DNA of 64,000 nt from Saccharothrix sp. ST-888 (lineage in GTDB: Bacteria; Actinomycetota; Actinomycetes; Streptomycetales; Streptomycetaceae). Position numbers and translations under genes: made by a program. Positions within the stretch are counted from its first letter, which is position 1. Each line of letters begins with the position of its first letter. The DNA lies in the NCBI RefSeq assembly GCF_000955975.1, contig NZ_JYJF01000015.1, positions 1 through 64,000 on the forward strand, read 5' to 3'. Shown here one piece after another: positions 1 to 8,339 of this stretch. The notes under the pieces were generated by a model. It was not told the origin of the DNA and did no database searches. It saw only the letters and a program-made list of their open reading frames with translations.

Positions 1-163
1 GCCGTACGCCGACCACCTGATCCGCATCCCGGCCACCCCGACCCTGCTGCAGCCGCTGGTGTCGACCGTTCCGCTCCAGGTCTTCGCCTGCGAGCTGGCC
101 ACCGCCAAGGGCCACGAGGTGGACCAGCCGCGCAACCTGGCCAAGTCGGTCACGGTGGAGTAG
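1..163 (+). CDS. glmS: Glutamine--fructose-6-phosphate aminotransferase, C-terminal end (partial)
   Basis: Only the last 53 codons are present; the gene begins left of the window, with the frame starting at base 2. The tail is the end of the second SIS (isomerase) domain: a run reading STVPLQVFACELATAKGHEV is followed by DQPRNLAKSVTVE and the stop. The closing pattern (D-x-P-R-N-L-A-K-S-V-T-V-E) is the usual C-terminus of GlmS, which makes glucosamine-6-phosphate from fructose-6-phosphate and glutamine for cell-wall precursors. The identification rests on this short tail alone. A strong hairpin follows 15 bases after the stop. Confidence 0.88.
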   Translation, partial: PYADHLIRIPATPTLLQPLVSTVPLQVFACELATAKGHEVDQPRNLAKSVTVE

Positions 164-177
164 CAGGCACGGCAGTG

Positions 178-214
178 GGCCCGCCCTTCCCGGTTCCTTC
201 GGGAGGGGCGGGCC
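178..214. terminator. Bidirectional terminator between glmS and the cold-shock gene
   Basis: A 14-base arm (178-191) pairs with 201-214 with one G-T wobble around a 9-base loop. It sits between two convergent genes, so it probably stops transcription from both sides. Confidence 0.75.
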
Positions 215-227
215 TTCGCGTGTGCGG

Positions 228-437
228 TCAGATCGCCGTCACGTTGACGGCCGACGGGCCCTTCTGGCCGTCCTGGATCTCGAACTCCACGTTCTGGCCC
301 TCCGCAAGGGTCTTGAAGCCGTTCCCCTGAATGGCGCTGAAGTGGACGAACACGTCCTTGCTGCCGTCAGCAGGGCTGATGAAGCCGAACCCCTTGGACT
401 CGTTGAACCACTTGACCTGACCCTTGATCTTCGCCAT
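228..437 (-). CDS. Cold-shock domain protein (CspA family)
   Basis: This 69-residue protein has the usual length of a single cold-shock domain. It contains the RNA-binding motifs RNP1 (KGFGFI, residues 15-20) and RNP2 (VFVHFSAI, residues 29-36), and the N-terminal K-W-F-N pattern (residues 9-12). Such proteins bind single-stranded RNA and DNA in the cytoplasm and act as RNA chaperones; several actinobacterial copies are constitutive. The ATG at 437 is chosen because it gives exactly the family length and has GAGGAAAG a few bases upstream. A longer reading of this frame would run into acpS on the other strand and is rejected. It is convergent with glmS and divergent from acpS. Confidence 0.95.
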   Translation of the reverse strand: MAKIKGQVKWFNESKGFGFISPADGSKDVFVHFSAIQGNGFKTLAEGQNVEFEIQDGQKGPSAVNVTAI

Positions 438-528
438 CGGTGCTTTCCTCTGTCTGGTGTGGATGTGACTGCCATCCTTTCCAGTGGCCCGCTGTTCTAT
501 GTGGGAGATCGCGTAAGGAGTTGCCCGG

Positions 529-897
529 GTGATCATCGGGGTCGGGATCGACGTCGCGGCGATCGAGCGGTTCGAGGCCGCGCTGGCACGGACACCGAGC
601 ATGGCCGGACGGCTGTTCACCGAGGCCGAGCTGCTGCTGCCGTCCGGAGAGCGCCGCGGGGCGGCCTCGCTGGCGGCGCGTTTCGCCGCCAAGGAGGCGC
701 TGGCCAAGGCGCTCGGCGCGCCTGCCGGGCTGCGCTGGACGGACGCCGAGGTGCACACCGAGGAGTCCGGCCGGCCCGTGCTGCGGGTGACCGGCACGGT
801 CGCGGCCCGTGCGGCGGAGCTGGGCGTGACGTCGTGGCACGTATCGCTCAGCCATGACGCGGGCGTAGCGTCGGCGGTAGTGATCGCCGAAGGCTGA
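529..897 (+). CDS. acpS: Holo-[acyl-carrier-protein] synthase
   Basis: AcpS transfers the 4'-phosphopantetheine group of coenzyme A to the serine of acyl carrier proteins, which fatty-acid and polyketide synthesis need. The 122-residue protein has the family length and both magnesium-binding motifs: G-I-D at residues 6-8 (Asp8) and RFAAKEALAKAL with Glu56 and Lys55. Start: GTG at 529, preceded by AAGGAG at 515-520. The nnr gene follows after 16 bases, so the two are probably cotranscribed. The same order (glmS, acpS, nnr, alr) is familiar from Streptomyces chromosomes. Confidence 0.96.
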   Translation: MIIGVGIDVAAIERFEAALARTPSMAGRLFTEAELLLPSGERRGAASLAARFAAKEALAKALGAPAGLRWTDAEVHTEESGRPVLRVTGTVAARAAELGVTSWHVSLSHDAGVASAVVIAEG

Positions 898-913
898 CCC
901 CGGGGAGGGCACC

Positions 914-2461
914 GTGCGCCACGCACACACGGTCGAGCAAGTACGCGCGGCGGAGGCCGAGCTGATGGCCCGACTGCCCGACGGCACCCTGATGCAGCGG
1001 GCCGCCGCCGGACTGGCCGCGACCTGTGCCCGGCTGCTCGGACGGGTGTACGGCAGCCGGGTGGTGGTGCTCGCGGGCAGCGGGGACAACGGCGGCGACG
1101 CGCTGTACGCGGGCGCCCGGCTGGCCGGGCGCGGCGCGGCGGTCAGCGCGATCCTGCTCTCACCCGAACGGGTGCACGCGGGCGGCCTGGCCGCGCTGCG
1201 GGCGGCGGGCGGCCGGGTGACGTCCGATCAGCGGGCCTTCGAACGGGCCGACCTGGTGCTCGACGGGATCGTCGGCATCGGCGGCCGGGGCGGGCTGCGG
1301 CCCGAGGCGCAGCCGTACGCGACCGCCGAGCGGCCCGGTGCGGTGGTCGCCGTCGACGTCCCGAGCGGGATCGACCCCGACAGCGGCGAGGTGCCGGGCG
1401 TCGCGCTGCGGGCGGACGTGACGGTGTGCTTCGGCAGCTACAAGCCGGGGCTGCTGATCGACCCCGCCGCCTCGTACGTGGGCGCGCTCCAGCTGGTGGA
1501 CATCGGTCTGGACCTGCCCCGGCCCGCCGTGACGGTCCTCCAGCACGCGGATCTGGCCGCCCTGCTTCCGCTGCCGTCGGCGGAGAGCGACAAGTACCGG
1601 CGGGGCGTCGTCGGGGTCGCGGCGGGATCGGCGCGCTACCCGGGGGCGGCGCTGCTGGCGGTGGCGGGAGCGCTGCGGGGCGGGGCGGGCGCGGTGCGGT
1701 ACGTGGGCACGGCGGCCGAGGAGGTGGTGCGGCGCTTTCCCGAGACGCTGGTCACGGAGGGGTCGCCGGCCGGGGCCGGGCGGGTGCAGGCATGGGTGGT
1801 CGGTCCCGGTTCCGGCGACGGAGCCGCCCGGGCGCTGGAGGAGGCGCTGGCCGGGCAGGTCCCGGTCCTGGTCGACGCGGACGGCCTCACCGAACTGGCC
1901 CGCCTCGGCCCGACCGCCCTGGCCGGACGTACCGCGCCCACCGTGCTCACCCCGCACACGGGCGAGGCCGCCCGGCTGCTCGCGGGGGCCCGCCCGGGGG
2001 GCGGCGACGCAGCCGGTGGTCCGGCGGTGCACGCCTCCGCGGGGCGGCCTGCGGCCGCGCCGCCCGCAGCGCAGGAGCTGGCCGCGGCCCGGCTGGCCAC
2101 CGCGCGCCGGCTGGCCGAGGCGTACGGGGCGACGGTGCTGCTCAAGGGTTCCACGACGGTGATCGCCACACCCGAGGGCGACGTACGGGTGAACCCGACC
2201 GGGACACCGTGGCTGGCCACGGCGGGCAGCGGCGACGTGCTCTCCGGCCTGGCGGGCTCCCTGCTGGCCGCCGGCCTCGGCCCGCTCGACGCCGCCTCGG
2301 CCGCGTCCTACCTGCACGGGCTGGCCGGCCGCGAGGCCGCCGAGGGCGGCGCCCCGGCCACCGCACTGGACGTCGCCGCCGCCCTCCCCGCCGCCTGGCG
2401 GACCGTCCGGGCCGCCGGGCAGGGGCGCGACACGCCGCCCGGCACATCCGTAGCGGGCTGA
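914..2461 (+). CDS. nnr: Bifunctional NAD(P)HX epimerase / ADP-dependent NAD(P)HX dehydratase
   Basis: This repair enzyme restores hydrated NADH and NADPH. The N-terminal YjeF-type epimerase half (about residues 1-215) has the loop GSGDNGGDA at residues 55-63. The C-terminal ribokinase-like dehydratase half has the signature TAGSGDVLSGLAGS near residues 436-446. The length of 515 residues fits the fused form. A low-complexity Ala/Gly/Pro insert sits before the last third (near 1990-2070). The GTG start at 914 follows GGGGAGGG. A 223-base spacer without a gene separates it from alr. Confidence 0.95.
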   Translation: MRHAHTVEQVRAAEAELMARLPDGTLMQRAAAGLAATCARLLGRVYGSRVVVLAGSGDNGGDALYAGARLAGRGAAVSAILLSPERVHAGGLAALRAAGGRVTSDQRAFERADLVLDGIVGIGGRGGLRPEAQPYATAERPGAVVAVDVPSGIDPDSGEVPGVALRADVTVCFGSYKPGLLIDPAASYVGALQLVDIGLDLPRPAVTVLQHADLAALLPLPSAESDKYRRGVVGVAAGSARYPGAALLAVAGALRGGAGAVRYVGTAAEEVVRRFPETLVTEGSPAGAGRVQAWVVGPGSGDGAARALEEALAGQVPVLVDADGLTELARLGPTALAGRTAPTVLTPHTGEAARLLAGARPGGGDAAGGPAVHASAGRPAAAPPAAQELAAARLATARRLAEAYGATVLLKGSTTVIATPEGDVRVNPTGTPWLATAGSGDVLSGLAGSLLAAGLGPLDAASAASYLHGLAGREAAEGGAPATALDVAAALPAAWRTVRAAGQGRDTPPGTSVAG

Positions 2462-2684
2462 TCGCGGCCTTCCCCGCGTCCGGGGGCGGGCTCCGGCTGT
2501 GGGCCGGGGACGCGCAGGCGTTCGGCCGGTCGTCCCGCCGGTGGCGGCGGCGTTCTCCGCGCTGCCGGGATCGTGCGCGGTCCGGGAACCCCGGAGGGTT
2601 TCGGAGGCGTCTCCAGAGGTTCTGCCGCCGCGTCGACCAGGGGTTCGGCGGGGGCACCGCGCGGGTCTGGGAGACTGATACGCG

Positions 2685-3884
2685 ATGACAACTGCGAACA
2701 CGACCGGTCCGGCCCTTCTCACACACGGGGCGCGGGTCGAGGCGACCATCGATCTGGCCGCCCTGCGCGGGAATCTGGCCGCGCTGCGGGACCGTACCGA
2801 CGGCCCTGCGCTGATGGCGGTGGTCAAGGCGGACGCCTACGGCCACGGCGCGGTTCAGTGTGCCCGCGAGGCCGTCGCGGCCGGGGTGACCTGGCTGGGC
2901 ACGGCCACGCCGGAGGAGGCGCTGGCGCTGCGCGCGGCCGGGATCGGTCCGGACCAGGCGCGGGTGCTGTGCTGGCTCTGGACCCCCGGCGGCCCCTGGC
3001 AGCAGGCGCTCCGCGCCCGGCTGGACGTCTCGGTCAGCGGCCAGTGGGCCCTGGACGAGCTGCTGGCGGCGGTCCGCGCGACCGGGATCAGCGCCCGGGT
3101 GCACCTGAAGGCCGACACCGGCCTGGGCCGCAACGGCTGCCAGCCGCGCGACTGGCCGGAACTGGTCGGCCGGCTGCTCCAGGCCGAGGCCGAGGGCCTG
3201 CTCGACGTGGTCGGCATCTGGTCGCACTTCGCCGCGGCGGACGAGCCGGGCCACCCGTCCATCCAGGCGCAGCTGGACGCCTTCTCCGCCGCCCTGGCGT
3301 ACGCCGAGGGCGCCGGGCTCCGCCCGGAGGTGCGGCACATCGCCAACTCTCCGGCGACCCTGCTGCTCCCGCAGTCGCACTACGACATGGTCCGCACCGG
3401 CCTGGCGATGTACGGGGTGTCCCCGGTCCCCGAGGTCGGCTCGCCGGCCGACTTCGGGCTGCGCCCGGTGATGGCGCTGACGACCAGGCTCGCGCTGGTG
3501 AAGTCGGTCCCCGGCGGCCACGGCGTCAGCTACGGCCACCACTACACGACCCCCGGCGAGACCACCCTGGGCCTGGTCCCGGTCGGGTACGCCGACGGCA
3601 TCCCGCGCCACGCCAGCGGAGCCGGCCCGGTGCAGATCGGCGGCAAGTGGCGGACGGCCGCGGGCCGGGTCGCGATGGACCAGTTCGTGGTGGACCTGGG
3701 CGGCGACACGCCCGAGGTCGGCGAGGAGGTCCTGGTCTTCGGCAGCGGCGAGCGCGGCGAGCCGACGGCCGAGGACTGGGCGCTGGCCAGCGGCACCATC
3801 GCGTACGAGATCGTCACCCGGATCGGCGCCCGGGTAGCCCGCCGGTACGTGGGCGGCTCACAGGGTCCGGGTCCGCGGCCGTGA
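2685..3884 (+). CDS. alr: Alanine racemase
   Basis: Alr is a pyridoxal-phosphate enzyme that interconverts L- and D-alanine for peptidoglycan. The PLP-binding lysine is Lys48 in AVVKADAYGHG, and the second catalytic residue is Tyr283 in GVSYGHHY. The R-T-G-L-A-M-Y-G motif near residue 240 is also typical. The length of 399 residues is normal. The long open frame that begins at 2573 on this strand runs in a different reading frame through alr and is a shadow of it. The stop overlaps the GTG of the next gene (GTGA), so alr, the hydrolase and probably tsaE form one translationally coupled unit. Confidence 0.97.
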   Translation: MTTANTTGPALLTHGARVEATIDLAALRGNLAALRDRTDGPALMAVVKADAYGHGAVQCAREAVAAGVTWLGTATPEEALALRAAGIGPDQARVLCWLWTPGGPWQQALRARLDVSVSGQWALDELLAAVRATGISARVHLKADTGLGRNGCQPRDWPELVGRLLQAEAEGLLDVVGIWSHFAAADEPGHPSIQAQLDAFSAALAYAEGAGLRPEVRHIANSPATLLLPQSHYDMVRTGLAMYGVSPVPEVGSPADFGLRPVMALTTRLALVKSVPGGHGVSYGHHYTTPGETTLGLVPVGYADGIPRHASGAGPVQIGGKWRTAAGRVAMDQFVVDLGGDTPEVGEEVLVFGSGERGEPTAEDWALASGTIAYEIVTRIGARVARRYVGGSQGPGPRP

Positions 3885-5287
3885 GCGAGCCGACCGGCAG
3901 CAGCAGCCCGGTGGCCGCCGTGGCGAAGGTCGCGAAGGCCGCAGAGTCGGCCTCGGCCGGGGTGAGCCGGGCCGGCCTGATCGGCATCTCGGTCGGCGTG
4001 GTCGCGGCCGGCGCCGCCGCCGGCGTGGCGATAGAGCGCCTGACGGTCGGCCGCACCATGCGCCGCCGGGCGCGCCAGGAGCTGGACGCCGCCGCACCGT
4101 ACGGTTCGCTCCGCGGCCGCCCGCACACCGTGACCGCCCCGGACGGCACCCAGCTGTACGTGGAACTGGACGGCACCGGCTGGCCGGACCCGGTCCAGGT
4201 GCACCCGGAGGAGAGCCGGACCGGGCGCGGCTGGTTCACCCGCAAGCGCGGTGAGAACCAGGTCGACCGGACCGGCCTGCCCGGACTGCTGGCGGGCTCG
4301 GGCGCGCTGGTGGGGGCGGCCAACCGCCGCAGCTTCGGAGCCGTCCACGAGTCGCGGCCCCCGCTGACCGTGATCTTCTGCCACGGCTACTGCCTCGCCC
4401 AGGACAGCTGGCACTTCCAGCGCGCCGCGCTGCGCGAGGGTCTGCGGCTGGTCTTCTGGGACCAGCGCAGCCACGGCCGCTCCGAGCGCTCCCGGTCCTA
4501 CCTGAACGGGGAACTCGCCTCGATCGACCAGCTGGGCGGCGACCTCAGGGCCGTCATCGACGCGGTCGCCCCCGAGGGCCCGATCGTGCTGGTCGGCCAC
4601 TCGATGGGCGGCATGACCGTGATGGCCCTGGCCGACCAGCACCCCGAGCTGTTCGGCGTGGGGGCGGCCCCGGCCGCAGGCGGGGGCAGGGTGGCCGCGG
4701 TCGCCCTGATCGGCACCCTGGCCGGCGACTGGGACTCCGTCACCCTCGGGCTGCCCGCAGCCGGTGCCAAACTGCTGCGCCGTCTCGCCCCCGGCGTGGT
4801 GCGGCTGCTCGGCCGCCAGGTCGAACTGGTGGAGGCCACCCGCCGGCTCGGTGCGGACCTGACGAGTGTGCTGTACCGCAGGTTCTCGTTCGGGACCAAG
4901 GACGTGGACCCGGCCGTGGTCCGGTTCGCCGAGCAACTGCTGGACGCCACCCCGATCGACGTGGTCGCCGAGTTCTACCCGGCCTTCAGCGCCCACGAGA
5001 AGACCGCCGCGCTCGCCACCCTGCGCGCCGTCCCGACCCTGGTCCTGGCCGGCACCAAGGATCTGCTCACCCCGCCCGAGCACAGCGAGACGATCGCCCG
5101 CGAGCTGCCCGACGCGGAGCTGGTGCTCGTCCAGGACGCGGGTCACCTGGTCATGCTGGAGCGCCCCGAGCTGGTGAACCAGCGGCTCGCCGCCCTGCTC
5201 CGGCAGGCCGTCGAACACGTCGGCGCGGCACCGCTGCCGCAGGCCGTACGCGACCTGGCAGGGGCGGACGGCAGCCCCGAAGCATGA
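3881..5287 (+). CDS. Membrane-anchored alpha/beta hydrolase
   Basis: The product is a 468-residue alpha/beta-hydrolase-fold protein. Residues about 28-52 form one hydrophobic segment (GLIGISVGVVAAGAAAGVAI), probably an N-terminal membrane anchor. The catalytic domain starts near residue 85 and has an oxyanion HG motif (FCHGYC) and a nucleophile elbow GHSMGG with Ser241. The acid and His come near the end (GTKDLLTPPEHSE, DAGHLVMLE). The substrate is unknown. Its conserved place between alr and tsaE suggests a shared operon but gives no function. The GTG at 3881 is chosen because it overlaps the alr stop; the far longer upstream reading would cover alr. Confidence 0.9.
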   Translation: MSEPTGSSSPVAAVAKVAKAAESASAGVSRAGLIGISVGVVAAGAAAGVAIERLTVGRTMRRRARQELDAAAPYGSLRGRPHTVTAPDGTQLYVELDGTGWPDPVQVHPEESRTGRGWFTRKRGENQVDRTGLPGLLAGSGALVGAANRRSFGAVHESRPPLTVIFCHGYCLAQDSWHFQRAALREGLRLVFWDQRSHGRSERSRSYLNGELASIDQLGGDLRAVIDAVAPEGPIVLVGHSMGGMTVMALADQHPELFGVGAAPAAGGGRVAAVALIGTLAGDWDSVTLGLPAAGAKLLRRLAPGVVRLLGRQVELVEATRRLGADLTSVLYRRFSFGTKDVDPAVVRFAEQLLDATPIDVVAEFYPAFSAHEKTAALATLRAVPTLVLAGTKDLLTPPEHSETIARELPDAELVLVQDAGHLVMLERPELVNQRLAALLRQAVEHVGAAPLPQAVRDLAGADGSPEA

Positions 5288-5367
5288 ACCGCGGCCCGGA
5301 CCGGACCCGGCCGGACACGTCCCGACACGTCCCGGCCCGACGCACGACCACTCCCCGGAAGGACACC

Positions 5368-5889
5368 GTGACCCCGATGGGCTCGCAGACCGCCATCACC
5401 GTTGCCTCGCCCGAGCGGATGAACCGGCTCGGCCGGGAACTCGCCGCCCTGCTCAGGGCAGGTGACCTGGTGCTGCTCTCCGGAGAGCTGGGCGCCGGGA
5501 AGACCACGCTGACCCGGGGCCTCGGCGAGGGCCTCGGCGTCCGGGGGGCGGTCACCTCGCCGACCTTCGTGATCGCCCGGGTGCACCCCTCGCTGACCGG
5601 CGGCCCCGCGCTGGTGCACGTGGACGCCTACCGGCTGGGCGGCGGCCTGGACGAGATGGAGGATCTCGACCTGGACGTCTCGCTGCCCGAGTCGGTGGTC
5701 GTGGTCGAGTGGGGCGAGGGCAAGGTCGAGCAGCTGACCGAGGACCGGCTCGAAGTCCGGATCGAGCGGGCGATCGGCGGCGCGGCCTCGGCCGAGGACG
5801 ACTCCGACCCGCGCCAGGTGACGCTGACCGGCCTCGGCGAGCGCTGGGCCGAGGTCGATCTCGCGGTGCTGGCTGTCGAGTCGGCCTAG
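5368..5889 (+). CDS. tsaE: tRNA t6A synthesis ATPase TsaE
   Basis: TsaE is the P-loop ATPase that works with TsaB and TsaD to attach threonylcarbamoyl to A37 of ANN-decoding tRNAs. A Walker A motif (SGELGAGKTTL) and the family signatures TSPTFVIARVH, HVDAYRL and VVEWGEG are all present. Start: the frame is open from an ATG at 5284 that overlaps the previous stop. I prefer the GTG at 5368 because GGAAGGA lies four bases before it, it gives 173 residues (near the family size), and the stretch before it is an Arg/Thr/Pro-rich run unlike the family. The longer start would add 28 residues. The rest of the t6A set lies 1.2 kb downstream. Confidence 0.93.
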   Translation: MTPMGSQTAITVASPERMNRLGRELAALLRAGDLVLLSGELGAGKTTLTRGLGEGLGVRGAVTSPTFVIARVHPSLTGGPALVHVDAYRLGGGLDEMEDLDLDVSLPESVVVVEWGEGKVEQLTEDRLEVRIERAIGGAASAEDDSDPRQVTLTGLGERWAEVDLAVLAVESA

Positions 5890-6022
5890 ACCGATCGGCC
5901 CAGTCCGGCCGGATCCACCACCGGATCGAGTGAAGCCCGTCGCACGTACGAGGGAGCTTTCCGACAGGACGTCGGCAAAGTGTTGCGGTCGGGCGGTCCG
6001 GCATGGTGGGATGGTGTCGCGG

Positions 6023-6041
6023 TTAGGTCTGCCTAACTAGG
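6023..6041 (+). promoter_or_regulatory. Possible iron box (DtxR/DmdR/IdeR-type operator)
   Basis: TTAGGTCTGCCTAAC followed by TAGG lies 8 bases before the start of the small gene at 6050. It agrees with 13 of 19 positions of the DtxR-family iron box (TWAGGTWAGSCTWACCTWA), and the first 15 bases agree at 13. Bound iron repressor would cover the ribosome-binding site. This is a match by eye. Confidence 0.5.
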
Positions 6042-6049
6042 GAGGCGCC

Positions 6050-6247
6050 ATGCAGAGCACCACCCCCGCCGCCAAGCCCGCCCCGCGTCCGCGGGTCGAG
6101 GCGCCCCGTCCGGCCGAGGAGGCCGGAGCGGTCCCGATGCGCGCACTGCTGGCCGCCTGCGCGGCCGCCGCCGCCGTGTCGACCCCGCCGACTTCGACCC
6201 CGGAGGCGGACGCCGAGCCGCCCGCCGCGCCGCCGAGGGCCGCCTGA
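6050..6247 (+). CDS. Small Ala/Pro-rich protein of unknown function, possibly iron-regulated
   Basis: A 65-codon frame begins with ATG directly after GGGAGG (6040-6045), a strong ribosome-binding site. The product has an Arg/Pro/Ala-rich head, a short hydrophobic core (PMRALLAACAAAAAVSTPP, about residues 29-47) and an acidic Pro-rich tail. I recognise no domain. The operator-like sequence over its leader argues that it is a real, regulated gene. It lies alone between tsaE and a convergent gene. It could be a short membrane-associated peptide or a leader peptide. Confidence 0.55.
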   Translation: MQSTTPAAKPAPRPRVEAPRPAEEAGAVPMRALLAACAAAAAVSTPPTSTPEADAEPPAAPPRAA

Positions 6248-6374
6248 GTTCTTTCGACCTGTCGTGACGGGGCGCGGGCGGGTGTCGTCCGCGGCCGGGC
6301 CCCGGTGAGCCGCGACCGGCGGGGCGGCCTGCTGCGTGTCTTCCGGAGCACCGTCCGATCCGCCTGTGGGGCGA

Positions 6375-6971
6375 TCAGGGGACGACGACGACCTTGGTGC
6401 CGGACGGGGCGAAGTCCCAGAGGGTCTGGCCGTCGGTGCGGGTGGAGCGGATGCCGCCGGTCCTGGGCTTGGTCGGGTCCGCGGGCGAGGCCGTGGGGGC
6501 CGGGGAGGCGCTTGCGGCGTCCACGGCGGCACTGAAGCCGAAGACCGTGCCGTTCTGCTGGGCGAACCGCACCACGTGCTCGATCCGGATCCCGTCGGTG
6601 CCGGTGGCCGCGGCCGTACGGCTGTAGACGGTGTAGTCCCCGGCGGTCGGGTCCGCGGTGCCCGGGGTGACCCTGAAGGCGGCCTGCACCGGCGGGGTCT
6701 TCTTCGGGTCCACCAGCCAGACCGCGTGGCTGCCGAGCGAGTACACCACCCGGCGGCCGGTGCCGGAGGTCGTGGGCAGCTGGGGCGGGGCCTGGTCGGC
6801 GCCGGTGGTCGGGGTGGTCGAGGGGCTGGTGCCGGTGCTGCCGCTCGCCGAGGGCTTCGCCGCGAGGGCCCGGGTCTGCGCGCCGTCGGCCTGGAACGCC
6901 AGCAGGCCGATCACCGCCAGGGCGCCGACGGTCAGGCCGGTGACCACCAATCCAGGACGCGTGCTCGCCAC
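6375..6971 (-). CDS. Membrane-anchored L,D-transpeptidase-like protein lacking the catalytic Cys
   Basis: This 198-residue protein starts with one hydrophobic segment (about residues 8-28), then a Ser/Thr/Pro linker, then a domain whose end reads TGGIRSTRTDGQTLWDFAPS and closes with GTKVVVV. This resembles the end of YkuD L,D-transpeptidases (SHGCIRLS...LWDLVPVGTPVVV). In this copy the His and the catalytic Cys of HGC are Thr and Gly, so no transpeptidation is expected. A binding or scaffolding role at the cell wall is possible. Start: GTG at 6971 with GGAG seven bases upstream. The frame continues farther upstream, but that part overlaps the tsaB coding strand and looks non-coding. The fold assignment is an inference from the C-terminal pattern. 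Confidence 0.72.
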   Translation of the reverse strand: MASTRPGLVVTGLTVGALAVIGLLAFQADGAQTRALAAKPSASGSTGTSPSTTPTTGADQAPPQLPTTSGTGRRVVYSLGSHAVWLVDPKKTPPVQAAFRVTPGTADPTAGDYTVYSRTAAATGTDGIRIEHVVRFAQQNGTVFGFSAAVDAASASPAPTASPADPTKPRTGGIRSTRTDGQTLWDFAPSGTKVVVVP

Positions 6972-7104
6972 GTGTGCTCCGATCGCCGCCTCGTGCTGTC
7001 CCGGCCCATCGTGCCAGGTCCGCCGGGCCGGGCAGGACCGATCCGGACGTGTGTTCCGGACCAGTACGAAATGTCGACCCTGGCGACCCTCTAACCTTGA
7101 CCCC

Positions 7105-7758
7105 GTGCTGCTGCTCGCGTTCGACACCGCAACCCCCGCCGTCACCGCCGCCGTCCACGACGGCACGACCGTCCTCGCCGAGACCTTCCAGGTCGACGCC
7201 AGAAGGCACGGTGAGCTGCTGCTCCCCGCCGTGGACCAGGTGCTGCGCACCGCAGGCGTCGACAAGCACCGGCTGACCGGCATCGCGGTCGGCGTCGGCC
7301 CGGGTCCGTACACCGGCCTGCGGGTCGGCCTGGTCACCGCCGCCGCGCTCGGCCACGCCCTCGGCCTGCCCGTGTACGGCGTCTGCACCCTGGACGCCAT
7401 CGCCCACCAGGCCCGCACCGAGGGCCTCACCGGGCCGTTCACCGTGGCCACCGACGCGCGCCGCAAGGAGGTCTACTGGGCCTCGTACGACGCCTCGGGC
7501 GCCCGGGTCGAAGGGCCCGCCGTGGACCGTCCCGCCGAGCTGAGCCCCGAGCAGCGCTCGGTCGGCGCCGGTGCGCTGCTCTACCCCGAGACCTTCCCCG
7601 GCGCGCACGCTCCCGAGCACGTCTCGGCCGGTGCGCTCGCCGACTTCGCGGCCACCGAGCTGGCCGCCGGGCGCGAACTGCTGCCCTGCGTCCCGCTCTA
7701 CCTGCGCCGCCCGGACGCCCAGGTGCCCGTGGGGTACAAGGCGGTGCTCCCGGCGTGA
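7105..7758 (+). CDS. tsaB: tRNA t6A synthesis protein TsaB
   Basis: TsaB is the non-catalytic ASKHA-fold partner of TsaD in t6A synthesis. The N-terminus MLLLAFDTATPAVTAAV and the motif GVGPGPYTGLRVGL (from about residue 69) are diagnostic. The length of 217 residues is normal. The GTG start at 7105 has no good ribosome-binding site. TAACCT lies eight bases upstream, so transcription may begin at or next to the start codon (a leaderless mRNA, common in Streptomyces). The stop overlaps the start of rimI by four bases. Confidence 0.96.
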   Translation: MLLLAFDTATPAVTAAVHDGTTVLAETFQVDARRHGELLLPAVDQVLRTAGVDKHRLTGIAVGVGPGPYTGLRVGLVTAAALGHALGLPVYGVCTLDAIAHQARTEGLTGPFTVATDARRKEVYWASYDASGARVEGPAVDRPAELSPEQRSVGAGALLYPETFPGAHAPEHVSAGALADFAATELAAGRELLPCVPLYLRRPDAQVPVGYKAVLPA

Positions 7759-8339
7759 GCGGGCTCACCGACCGACCCGGCGGCGCGCTCGCCGATCGGC
7801 CCGGCGCCGGGCGCGCCGGCGCGGTGGCCCTGCGGCCGATGCGCTGGTGGGACATCGAGCCGGTGATGGGGCTGGAGCTCCGGCTCTTCCCCGAGGACGC
7901 CTGGTCGCACGGCATGTACTGGTCCGAGCTGGCCGAGGCCCGCCCCGGCGGTACCCGCCACTACACCGTCGCCACCACCCCGGACGGCACCGTCGTCGGC
8001 TACGCCGGTCTGATGGCCGTGGCCAGCGAGGGCGACGTCCAGACCATCGCGGTCGCGCCGGGGCAGCAGGGCACCGGTCTCGGCGCCGCCCTGCTGACCG
8101 ACCTGGTCGCCGAGGCCGCCCGGCGCGGCTGCGCCGAGCTGCTGCTGGAGGTGCGGGTGGACAACCTGCGCGCCCAGCGGCTCTACGAGCGTTTCGGTTT
8201 CGAGCCGGTCGGCATCCGGCGCGGCTACTACCAGCCCGCCAACGTGGACGCACTGGTCATGCGCCTCGACAACCCGCAGGAGGACGCCCCGCAGCAGGAC
8301 GTCCCGCAGCACGACGTGAAGGAACCCGATCATGGCTGA
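7755..8339 (+). CDS. rimI: Ribosomal protein S18 alanine N-acetyltransferase (GNAT family)
   Basis: The GNAT fold is clear: strand 4 with VQTIAVAPGQQGTGLGAALL carries the acetyl-CoA-binding pattern (Q/R-x-x-G-x-G/A), and LLEVRVDNLRAQRLYERFGF is the classic RimI motif around the general-acid Tyr. The location between tsaB and tsaD is also the standard one for rimI. The 194 residues include about 25 extra at the N-terminus and a Gln/Asp-rich tail of about 20 residues that overlaps tsaD. The substrate (S18 N-terminal Ala) is taken from the family, not shown here. Start: GTG overlapping the tsaB stop (GTGA). Confidence 0.92.
   Translation: MSGLTDRPGGALADRPGAGRAGAVALRPMRWWDIEPVMGLELRLFPEDAWSHGMYWSELAEARPGGTRHYTVATTPDGTVVGYAGLMAVASEGDVQTIAVAPGQQGTGLGAALLTDLVAEAARRGCAELLLEVRVDNLRAQRLYERFGFEPVGIRRGYYQPANVDALVMRLDNPQEDAPQQDVPQHDVKEPDHG

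Noticed and set aside
2573..3880. Very long plus-strand frame running through alr into the hydrolase gene
   Set aside because: It is in a different frame from alr, its residues are Arg/Gly/Pro-rich shadow sequence, and the real hydrolase start is the GTG overlapping the alr stop.
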